From Sabethes cyaneus (Eukaryota > Arthropoda > Insecta > Diptera > Culicidae), in the NCBI RefSeq assembly GCF_943734655.1, contig NC_071355.1, forward strand, positions 80,365,449-80,429,448: a stretch of 64,000 nt of DNA, given 5' to 3'. This document shows positions 55,595 through 64,000 of the stretch, in pieces; within the stretch, counting starts at the first letter, position 1; each line of letters begins with the position of its first letter. The notes beneath the pieces were generated by a model that saw only the letters and a list, made by a program, of their open reading frames with translations, was not told where the DNA came from and made no database searches. The position numbers and the translations under genes are program-made.

Positions 55595-56725
55595 ACGTTT
55601 GACGCGCTTGGGTCAGACAAAAAAAAGGCCCAAATCGGGATTGGTACGTTCTGTTGAGGACGTTTGGCCCGATTGAGTCAAAAGGAAAATCCATTCCTAG
55701 ATCGGGATTGGTACGTTCTGTTGAGGACGTTCGGCCCGGTTGGGTTAAAGGAAAATCCAATCCTAGATCGGGATTGGTACGTTCTTTTGTGGACGTTCGG
55801 CCCGGTTGGGTTAAAGGAAAATCCAATCCTAGATCGGGATTGGTACGTTCTGTTGTGGACGTTTGACCCGGGTGGGTCAAAAGGAAAATCCATTCCTAGA
55901 TCGGGATTGGTGCGTTCTGTTGAGAACGTTCGGCCCGGTTAGGTCAAAAGGAAAATCCATTCCTAGATCGGGATTGGTGCGTTCTTTTGAGGACGTTCGG
56001 CCCGGTTGGGTTAAAGGAAAATCCAATCCTAGATCGGGATTGGTACGTTCTGTTGTGGACGTTTGACCCGGGTGGGTCAAAAGGAAAATCCATTCCTAGA
56101 TCGGGATTGGTGCGTTCTGTTGAGAACGTTCGGCCCGGTTAGGTCAAAAGGAAAATCCATTCCTAGATCGGGATTGGTGCGTTCTTTTGAGGACGTTCGG
56201 CCCGGTTGGGTTAAAGGAAAATCCAATCCTAGATCGGGATTGGTACGTTCTGTTGTGGACGTTTGACCCGGGTGGGTCAAAAGGAAAATCCATTTCTAGA
56301 TCGGGATTGGTACGTTCTGTTGAGGACGTTCGGCCCGGTTGGGTTAAAGGAAAATCCAATCCTAGATCGGGATTGGTACGTTCTGTTGTGGACGTTTGAC
56401 CCGGGTGGGTCAAAAGGAAAATCCATTTCTAGATCGGGATTGGTACGTTCTGTTGAGGACGTTCGGCCCGGTTGGGTTAAAGGAAAATCCATTCCTAGAT
56501 CGGGATTGGTACGTTCTGTTGCGGACGTTTGACCCGGTTGGGTCAAAGGGAAAATCCATTCCTAGATCGGGATTAGTGCGTTCTGTTGAGAACGTTCGGC
56601 CCGGTTAGGTCAAAGGAAAATCCATTCCTAGATCGGGATTGGTACGTATTATCGAGAACGTTCGGCCCGGTAGAGTCGTAGACAAAATCAGTCCTAGATC
56701 AGAGTTGGTCGTTCTCCGGCCGGCC
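55595..56725. repeat. Satellite-like array, 66/67-bp units, about 17 copies
   Basis: Units carry GATCGGGATTGGTACGTTCT, GAGGACGTTCGGCCCGG and AAGGAAAATCCATTCCTA. Some are 66 bp, some 67 bp. 55869-56068 and 56069-56268 form identical or nearly identical 200-bp trimers; 133-bp dimers follow to 56530. GC content is far above the surrounding DNA. Open frames on both strands are by-products. The array lies between the possible splice donor and acceptor. Confidence 0.95.
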
Positions 56726-56943
56726 GGTGAGTTCCACATAGAACAACCGTTCCGATCGCCTACAGGAACATAAAGTCGAGGAAAAATCTATTGATTAAAA
56801 AAAAAAACTGAATATAAAATACGTTATTCTAAGACTATGTACTGAAGATAAGTAAAGAAATCATTAGATATTTAGAATGTACTTATCGATCTGAGAAGGT
56901 TTCAAGACAGTGCTAATGTAGATTTATCAATGTTTTTTTATAG

Positions 56944-57073
56944 GAAGATTACGAGAGCTACGGCTAAGGAAGTAGCCGCGATGGCGAAAAAGCTTGAAGA
57001 GGAGAGGAAACTCAACTCAACATTACGAATGAAATTGAAAAAAGCAGGGTCGGAAGATTCCGACATAAAGTAG
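56944..57073 (+). CDS. Possible exon 2 (basic coiled-coil-like tail)
   Basis: Preceded by a pyrimidine-rich TTTTTTTATAG acceptor. Joined to exon 1 it continues in frame as RKITRATAKEVAAMAKKLEE and ERKLNSTLRMKLKKAG, ending SEDSDIK. The stop TAG at 57071 lies in the flanking Helitron-like sequence, so the native protein was probably longer. 65 residues in total. Charged and likely helical; I do not recognise a family. A truncated Gag N-terminus is a guess. Confidence 0.4.
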
Positions 57074-59494
57074 AAAACAACTCCCCCCACTGCGTAACCT
57101 GATAAAATAAAGCGGATAGTATTTAAATATTCGCCATCATTACAAACCATTTAGCCGAATACCATTTTGCGGAACACCAATTCTCGGTTGACCATAACGC
57201 GGAATATAGAATTTCGCAGAATACCATTTCGCGAAAAACCTTACGCGGGATGTACCATTTCATGGAAAATCTTTTCGTAGAAAGTACCATTTCGCAGGGG
57301 TGACCCGACTGAAGGAACGTAATAGAGGTCAGTAGATCTAGGAAAATAAATAAACCTAGATAGAGGCGATCTCTACGGGGGGCCCCGCAATGGTCGGTGC
57401 TTCCGACGGCAGGTCGCCGGCAACACTCGCGGCCTGTGGCCGTCTCGCGCTGAATTATCTAATGTTACTATTGACAGTTTTTGGTGGTCTTGTTATTGAT
57501 TAATTTTTTATGAAAGAGTCTAAAATTTCTCGAGTTCGGTTAGTTTTTGAGTTACGCAAAAATTTCTGTTTTATTTGTATGCTTATCCTCCTACCACGGG
57601 GGTGAGGGGTCTCAAACCATCATTAAAAAAATTCCTGCCTCCAAAACCCTCCACATGCCAAATTTGGTTCCGTTTGCTTGATTGCTTTTCGAGTTATGAG
57701 CAAATTTGTATTTTATTTGTATAGGAGCCCCCCTCCTGAAGCGGGGAGAGGTTTCAATTCACCATAGAAAACATTCTTGTCTCCAAAAACACTCACATGT
57801 CATATTTTGTTCCATTTGCTTGATTAGTTCTCCAGTTATGGGGAAATTTGTATTTCATGTGTATGGAAGCCCCACCCTCTTAAAACGGAGAGGGGTTATT
57901 ATTCCCCTCCTAAAGAGGGGAGGGGTCTCAATTTACCATAGAAAAAAGAAATTGCCTGCAAAACACCCACATGCTAAATTTGGTTCCATTTGCTTGATTA
58001 GTTCTCGAATTATAAGGAAATTTGTATTTCATTTGTATGGGAGCCCCCCTCCTAAAAAGGGAGAGGGGTCTCAATTCATCATAGGAAAAATCATGCCTCC
58101 AAAAACACCCACATGCCATTTATGGTTCCATTTGATTAGTTAGTTTTCGAGTTATGACCAAATTTGTATTTCATTTGTATAGGAGCCCTCCCCCCTCCTA
58201 AAGTGGAATGGGTCTCAATTCACCATAGAAAAAATTCTTGTCTCCAAAAACACCCACTTGTTAAATTTTCTTTCCATTTGCTTGATTAATTCTCAAGTTA
58301 TGCAGAAATTTGTGTTTCATTTGTATGGGAGCCCCCCCCCCTCTAAATGGGAGGAGGGGTCTCTAACCATCATAACAACCTTCCCTGGCACCAAAAACCC
58401 CTACATGCAAATGTTCACGCCGAACGGTTCAGTAGTTTTCGATTCTAAAAGAAGCATAGGGACAGACAGACAGACAGACAGAAATCCATTTTTATAGGTA
58501 TGGATTTACTATTTGATGGGGCTTTCAACCGTTGCTCAATGGGCAAAAACGAGCTCGTAATTCCAAGAATTAGAAGCCGCTGGTTTGGAATCTTACGAGA
58601 TACCTATTCTTATGTAAAAAATGCAGAAAATCCATTGGTGATGGTTTCATCGCAGACTTCGGGAAGTGGTCCATTTTGCCCCATTTACCCAAAAATCACG
58701 TTAAAAGCTAATTAAACAGTATAAAAACTTATTTGCCGCCCGTGAAACGAACTCAAATAGCTTCCAAATTTTGTCAAAACATCAGAAGAATCAAATCCCA
58801 TTTATTCCATACTGTGCGAAATGCAGGTATAGCCCATTTTGCCCAATTCACCCCTAAATACATAGTAAAACCTAATTAGAGCGATTAAAACTAATTCAAA
58901 GACAGGGGAATGCCCTCGAATAGTACCAATTTACTCTAAAGACATCAGGAGAGTTGATTGTCATCGATTTAGTACAGTGATGAATTCACAATCGGTTCGT
59001 TTTGCCTGATTCTCTCCTAGATTTGTTATTGCGTAAAAAAATCGTTATTTTTCAACGATGGTGTCTTTGAAGAAGTTTATCAATAAAATACAGCGCTTCT
59101 TTTCAAACTGTCAAGGTGATCCTATATTCATCTATCAGGGTGATACAAACTTTTGTTTTTTTTTAATACGTCCACACTAAAATGAGTAACTTTGCTGAAT
59201 ATAGTAACTATCTACCCAGCTAGCATTTTCATATGTATAAAAAAGGTAAAAATCAGCATTACGTACAGATATACATGCTAAATAAATCGTATTTCATGCG
59301 CAAAATGCTAATTATCCGTACTATTTTGGAGGCGATATACGTGATTACGAATAATTTTGAGCGTTACGACTATAGAAGTATTTATATACGATAATATCCA
59401 ATCAAGCGCGAGTCGCTCCGTACTACTCTACGATTTTGTGCTGAAAATCGTATGTATGTCAGTCATTATCATTATATACGACAGAAAATCAACT

Positions 59495-59796
59495 TGTTCC
59501 GGATCGTCGTTAGGGGGGCCGATTACCAACGGGACTGGATGTCTTCACACTAAAATAACACGCTAGATTTATCTTACGGCAACCATCCGCCAACAGCGGT
59601 GGTTGCTAGTGCACTGAATAATTGCTATTTATTATTCGCCTTTTATACACTTACGGTAAATAGATTTAAACATGTTCAGAATAATAGCCTTTGTGCATCA
59701 CGTTCGGTTGAACGGACAATAGCGTTTTGTGACTAGCTTCGGCTGGACAATAGAAGCTAACTGCGATGGATTACAATGCGGCTTTCTGCCGCAACA
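59495..59796 (-). repeat. LTR (3' LTR in element orientation)
   Basis: 302 bp, direct repeat of 60468-60769. Confidence 0.9.
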
Positions 59797-60467
59797 TACT
59801 CCACCACCAAAACCAACGGTTTTTCACTATGGCGTACAGAGGAACAGATCACATTTAGACGGAACGGATGAACGATGATGTCAGTGGGTTAGTTGAATTC
59901 TGCTTCTGGCGAACGACGCGGACGGTAATTGCTCGCTGGTCACAGCGGCGCAATCCAAGCCTGACTATGCGTAGTCCTAGGGCTGCATTCCCAGACGAAT
60001 TTCTCGAACCGCAAACTGACCACTTCCAGGAATTAATACATTCTCGGATGCTGCAAGCTTCCGTGCTGTACAGCCCTCCTACTACTACGCTGAATCCAAG
60101 AACCGGGGACTCAGGAGCTTAATGTATCTTGCTAAGCGGCTGTGATTCGCCCACACCGGCATAGCTCCGCTTGGGGAATTGATTGCTAAGCGGCTGCGAA
60201 GTCACCCACACCGGCATAGCTGAAGCGTAAAGGTCCGATAACGATTGCACACCGCACTACCGCATACCAAATGTTCCACCTCTAGCAGCTAGCCAGCAAC
60301 ACGGTCGACGAACTTGATGTCCCGCGAGTAAAATGATGTTGCTGAAATCACTAATTCAGCGTCGAAAATGTCACGTGTTGCCGCGAACCGATAGTACGAA
60401 CGATAAAACTGAAGTCCCGTTGGTAAAACGTTGTTAGTGCCAGGACAAATCCTGGTCACGGCACCAA

Positions 60468-60769
60468 TGTTCCGGATCGTCGTTAGGGGGGCCGATTACC
60501 AACGGGACTGGATGTCTTCACACTAAAATAACACGCTAGATTTATCTTACGGCAACCATCCGCCAACAGCGGTGGTTGCTAGTGCACTGAATAATTGCTA
60601 TTTATTATTCGCCTTTTATACACTTGCGGTAAATAGATTTAAACATGTTCAGAATAATAGCCTTTGTGCATCACGTTCGGTTGAACGGACAATAGCGTTT
60701 TGTGACTAGCTTCGGCTGGACAATAGAAGCTAACTGCGATGGATTACAATGCGGCTTTCTGCCGCAACA
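60468..60769 (-). repeat. LTR (5' LTR in element orientation)
   Basis: Adjacent to the primer-binding-like site at 60449-60467. Confidence 0.9.
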
Positions 60770-61417
60770 CAACTTGATCCCACTTTATCCAGCTTTAGTT
60801 ACGATTTCGAGTTTGTTAGGAGACATTTACGATAGTTTTCGTACATTGATATACGAGTTGGTGCTAGCTGGGTATCTTTTGCTAGTTTCGAGATATAATG
60901 ATTTATTTAAAAAGTACACATAAAAATCAATTCTGCTCAATAACTCCGCATCCAATTAATTTATTGCTTCCAACTGTTCTCCAAAGTTATTCAGTATGAT
61001 AAACTACATATTTTTTGAAGACTATTTTTACCTTTGAGTTAGTTTTAATCGCTTTAATTAGGTTATCTATGTATATGGGGGTGATTTGGGCATAATGAAC
61101 TATTCTTGCATTTCGCACAATATAGAATGGATGGAATTTGATTCTTCTGATGTTTTGACAACATTTGGAAGCTATTTGAGTTCGTTTCACGGGCGGTAAA
61201 TAAGTTTTTTTACTGTTTAATTAGCTTTTAACATGATTTTTGGGTAAAATAGAGCAAAATGGACTACTTCCCGAAGTCGGCGCAAGATGAAACCATCACC
61301 AATCGATTTTCTACATTTTCTTACATAAGAATAGGTATCTTGTAACATTCGAAACCAGCGGCTTCTAATTCTTGGGATTACGCCCATTTCGTTTTTGCCC
61401 ATTGTGCGTTGGTTGGT

Positions 61418-62111
61418 TTGTCCCAACTTTTAGTTTTAAGAAAGTCATCCAAAGGTTCAATCCAAGGTTGGTTCGAATCGGATCAAAACTCACTCACTCC
61501 CCATTCATTTTCCGATTCAATACATGCAGATTACGACATGCTTGTATCTTCTTGCGAAAAGAAAACCAAAGACGCAAAAGTAACGTTCAGGATACAATAC
61601 AGAGAGAACTAACTCACAGGATTGCCGATTGTGCTCACACATGGAGCAGCATCGTACGATGCATATAGCAATACATTGATAGACGATGTCATTTCATATA
61701 CCGAGAAAAAGTAGAATGCCACTCGCAGTTTTTTTCGCGGATCACCAACATTGGTTCAATCAACCTGAAACCATGTGTTTCCGCTCAAAGCTAATGCGCA
61801 CCAAAAAAGGTTATGAATCAGTGTGATGTGCCCGGTTCATTGAGCTTTCGGTTGACCAATTGAGGGTTAAAATTTAATTTTTAGTAGAAGTCTTCGATAT
61901 TGCAAGGTCTTAAGTCTTGAATTTTGAAAAAAATTTCGAAAAAAAAATTTCCCGATTTTGTCATCCCAAAATTCAACATGGGGCTGACAAAATCGGAACA
62001 TTAATATAATCAGGTCTTCTATTTTAGCTGTTTTTGTAGTTGATGTATGACTTTTTCCTGTTTAAAAAGTTGTACAAATAGTAAAAATACACAACATTGC
62101 TGAATATAGTA
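61418..62111. other. No gene; contains dispersed repeats
   Basis: 61830-62000 is the inverse of 53510-53690, and 62020-62112 the inverse of 47335-47420. Confidence 0.55.
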
Positions 62112-62113
62112 TA

Positions 62114-63482
62114 CCGCCATCCGGGGCGAGATTGTGCCAAAAAAGCATGTATTTTTGTTCTTTAGCTCAGTATACACACAATTCAGGAACTAAGTTGATT
62201 TCAAACCTGTCAATATATACTAAAGTGTTCAATTAACAACTACCGTAGAGATGGTTTAGTTACAATGAAACCTAATTTTACTGGAAGTGCATGAACTTTG
62301 GCACAATCTCACCCCTTCTAGGGGGTGAAATTGTGCCAAAAACATAAAGTTAGGCTAAAAACCTAAACAGTGAACATTAGCATGTTTATAAACAATACAC
62401 ATAAATATTAGTATAAAGTAGTTCATATGGGGCCGTCCATGAACTAAGTGGACTATTAAGGGCAGGGGGTCGGCCAAAAACAACGCATCATACTACAAGT
62501 ATGAACGTAAATAACCCGGAGAGGTCTGAAATAATTAAAAATGAGTTCGTAGTAAATGGACAACCTTTATATAGCCAGTAGCGTTTCGAGGGTTAACAAG
62601 AGAGAGATATATGAAGGGGTGTATCCTAAGGTGGCATACATATTTGATCAATTAACAAAAGTAACTATTGGTAGCTATGCTTGACAAGTAGTCATTTTGA
62701 CTCCTACCTTTTGTCCAATGCTGGAAGGTGCATGAGTCGAACCAAGCTGTAATCTGAGATTATAACCGGATTCGAACCCACAACACCCTCCAGGGCATGT
62801 GGTTCGCTGGTACTTGTACCTTTGAACCATAGAGGCGCTGGACAAGCATAGCTACCAATACCCCCCCCCCCCCCTTCCTTTCCGCTCTTCCCCCTCCTTC
62901 ACCAAAAAATTTTCATTTCTTTCCCCTACCGTCCCTTCATCAATTGTAGAACCATCGTTTCAAAAAATATTATATTAGAGTGTTTATTCAAAGTATCTGA
63001 AATTTTCAGAGAAAAAGTAAAAACTAGTTTAAACTATTTTGCAGACCTATGATGCTGTTTGCTCCAACATGGATGATGCAATCTAATCTGTCAAAATATT
63101 GTGCTCAATAGTAAAGAATGTGAGTATGCTGGTGTATACTGACGTATTTTTGTTGTGTATGTGAAATCCACAAATTGGATCAATCATTATGGCTTGGCAC
63201 AATCTCACCCCCGTTAAGCTCGAAAAGTACAAAGTTTCGAAAAATATTATTTTCGTAATCAAAACTTATCCAACACATAACAACCTTTCAATACATTGTT
63301 AATGATTAGTTTATATACCTTCAAAATAGTCAGTTGATGCGATTTCTTGTTTGGGTTGGTTTATGCGGGACATTTTTACAAGCGTTATTTCCGAGTATAT
63401 TTGATCGCGAACTTTGAAACCCTGTTTAGGCTATATAGTTTGCTAATATTATCTGTGTTCCATTCTAAGTCCCGGATGGCGG
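62114..63482. mobile_element. TA-type element with TIR CCGCCATCCGGG
   Basis: CCGCCATCCGGG at the left and exact inverse at 63471-63482, with TA outside. GGGGTGAGATTGTGCC-type phrases occur at 62124 and 62322 and inverted at 62297 and 63194, so smaller elements with this end may be nested. No transposase found. A tRNA-like TIR element is inserted at 62664-62970. Confidence 0.65.
62664..62970 (-). mobile_element. tRNA-headed TIR element, second copy
   Basis: Minus strand: TTTTTTGAAACGATGGTTC end, CCGTCCCTTCATC inverse, a 17-base G run, then box A-like TGGTTCAAAGG (about 62818-62828) and box B-like GGGTTCGAATCC (about 62773-62784). Compared with 9756-10297 it lacks the second long arm. Confidence 0.65.
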
Positions 63483-63484
63483 TA

Positions 63485-63925
63485 CCTATATCTTTGCTTG
63501 TTTAGGAACTGCAGGACTTTTAATATAATAATACCCTAATTTTGCCCTGAAATACTCGCAAAAATAGAATCATTTTATTCAAAAACTCTCTCCCGGGAAC
63601 CAGCATAGTTTCATGCAGATTGAAATGTTTTATAATGTTGAAATACACAACAGTTAAACAAAATTTATAGGCTGACAAAATCGGGATAAAGAGCTGGTAA
63701 AATCGGGAACTGACGAAACCGGAATAGTACTGTATACAGCGGTTATCTCCTGAGCGCGTTATTACCACTGCTGTAGGTGGATTTTTCATAAGCGCCGCAG
63801 TAATGTGAATATACACAGTTACCACGTATTATCAAACACTTGAGTAAAAAGATAATTACGAATCAGAAAACGATAGATCGTCCCAACTTCTTCATTCGTC
63901 ACCATTGGATATTTTTTTCAATATA
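63485..63925. other. No recognised feature
   Basis: AT-rich, no supported structure. Confidence 0.4.
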
Positions 63926-63926
63926 A

Positions 63927-64000
63927 GGCGATTAAAAATATTTAAAAAAGTTTTTGTCCCTCCGGTGGTGAGCCACTGAAAAGAGGGGGGGCGAAAAAAG
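63927..64000. mobile_element. PIF/Harbinger-like MITE, left end, cut by window edge
   Basis: Starts GGCGATTAAAAATATTT, then AAGTTTTTGTCCCTCCGGTG as in 37248-37704. Confidence 0.7.

Larger units (their letters stand above)
54495..57065 (+). mobile_element. LTR-type insertion (TG...CA, 5-bp duplication), 2571 bp
   Basis: Begins TGTAGGAAATATATG, ends GGTCGGAAGATTCCGACA, with TAAAG at 54490-54494 and 57066-57070. In Helitron-like copy A the target is uninterrupted. The first 396 bp end in GGAAGATTCCGACA and are followed by TTGGCGCAGTTGG, which has the form of a tRNA primer-binding site. The element's last 14 bp repeat the same GGAAGATTCCGACA. Thus a 5' LTR plus leader with most of the 3' LTR and all pol deleted is likely; a very long solo LTR is the alternative. 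The TGT(T)GGAAAT-like start resembles Copia-type LTRs, but this is weak. Confidence 0.7.
53818..58504 (-). mobile_element. Helitron-like element, copy C, with two insertions
   Basis: The minus-strand 5' end is at 58504 (TCCATACCTATAAAAATGG, then (CTGT)n), with about five 145-bp units at 57640-58370, the GC-richer block at 57370-57450 and the AATGGTAC block at 57150-57290. The 3' end is at 53818 (GGTCAGCTAG, next base T). It is interrupted by an LTR-type element (54495-57065) and a hAT MITE (53828-54344). Comparison with copies A and D confirms both junctions. Confidence 0.8.
59495..60769 (-). mobile_element. Nonautonomous BEL/Pao-like LTR retrotransposon (TRIM-like)
   Basis: Two 302-bp direct repeats, 59495-59796 and 60468-60769, begin TGTTCCGGATCG and end GCCGCAACA. 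Only one difference is visible. CAACT is duplicated outside (59490-59494, 60770-60774). On the minus strand the sequence after the first LTR is TTGGTGCCGTGACCAGGAT, a BEL/Pao-like primer-binding site. A purine-rich GGTTTTGGTGGTGGAG precedes the other LTR. The 671-bp interior has no gag or pol. A minus-strand tail at about 59850-59990 might be an integrase C-terminus, but this is weak. Confidence 0.88.
59215..60872. mobile_element. CCCAGCTAGCA-type MITE, copy 2, containing an LTR element
   Basis: Left end CCCAGCTAGCA, right end its exact inverse, TA on both sides (59213-59214, 60873-60874). Without the LTR element it is about 380 bp and matches the inverse of 20766-21130. Confidence 0.85.
58528..61417. 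repeat. Inverted repeat pair, ~380-bp arms
   Basis: 58528-58905 and 61035-61417 are reverse complements with good identity (AATTAGAAGCCGCTGGTTT; AATAGCTTCCAAATTTTGTC). The 2.1-kb spacer holds the 59215-60872 MITE. No TSD was found, so the arms could be a foldback element or two opposed copies. Confidence 0.8.

Noticed and set aside
55572..56608. Overlapping open frames on both strands with repeated RTFGPVG/ERTNPDLG units
   Set aside because: They follow the 66/67-bp tandem array; frames change between units and no start context or domain is seen.
57706..58143. 145-codon plus-strand open frame
   Set aside because: Reading of the 145-bp Helitron units; similar frames occur in copies A and B only because of shared repeat sequence.

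Overview
The window looks like intergenic or heterochromatin-like DNA from a culicine mosquito (Aedes-type). It is AT-rich and no host protein gene could be recognised. Nearly everything that could be identified is a transposable element or a fragment of one: R1-, jockey- and RTE-like non-LTR retrotransposons, a Penelope-like element, Helitron-like repeats, hAT/Tc1/mariner/PIF-Harbinger-type DNA elements, tRNA-derived SINEs and many MITEs with TA, TTA, TTAA, 2-bp or 8-bp target duplications. The organism call is an inference from remembered repeat families, not a database match. The one canonical host-type gene is a tRNA-Ser(GCU) at 51258-51339 on the minus strand, with intact internal promoter boxes and a T8 Pol III terminator.

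Layout. 1-720: arm of a foldback-type repeat. 2030-2245: jockey-like RT scrap. 2258-9743: Penelope-like element (RT plus GIY-YIG) with about 328-bp terminal inverted repeats and a 12-bp target duplication, cut by a 4.1-kb hAT-type transposon (4853-8946, 8-bp duplication) whose first three bases supply the stop codon. 9752-10299: TIR element with an internal tRNA-like promoter. 10498-15510: a large nested palindromic (foldback) structure around a dead R1-clade RT. 15930-16770: internally deleted LINE. 16.8-20.3 kb: no recognisable repeat. 20.4-24.2 kb: MITE, Helitron-like copy A and a LINE remnant split by a MITE. 24.8-29.7 kb: dense stack of small DNA elements, a SINE and a 145-bp tandem repeat. 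29941-31142: 5'-truncated LINE with 13-bp duplication. 31.7-41.2 kb: Helitron-like copies D and B, a Helitron ORF remnant, two mariner-type transposase remnants and nested MITEs. 41.4-48.6 kb: a four-level nest with an RTE-like LINE (42228-47127) split by a 1.9-kb element with a 2-bp duplication. 48.7-49.4 kb: second Penelope fragment. 51.3 kb: tRNA gene. 52.5-53.4 kb: Harbinger-like MITEs. 53818-58504: Helitron-like copy C, itself carrying a hAT MITE and a 2.57-kb LTR-type insertion that contains a 66-bp tandem array and a possible two-exon ORF. 58.5-61.4 kb: inverted repeat pair around a MITE and a young 1.27-kb BEL/Pao-like nonautonomous LTR element. 62.1-63.5 kb: TA-type element with a tRNA-like insert.

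The elements do not work together as a pathway. What the window records is the order of insertion, readable from target duplications and from uninterrupted relatives in the same window. The points most worth a second look are the hammerhead-ribozyme-like motifs in two divergent Penelope elements with covarying stems, the LTR-type insertion with an ORF running out of the LTR, the 2-bp-duplication family, the perfect 38-bp-arm palindrome at 42.0 kb, and the TIR elements that carry a Pol III-type promoter.
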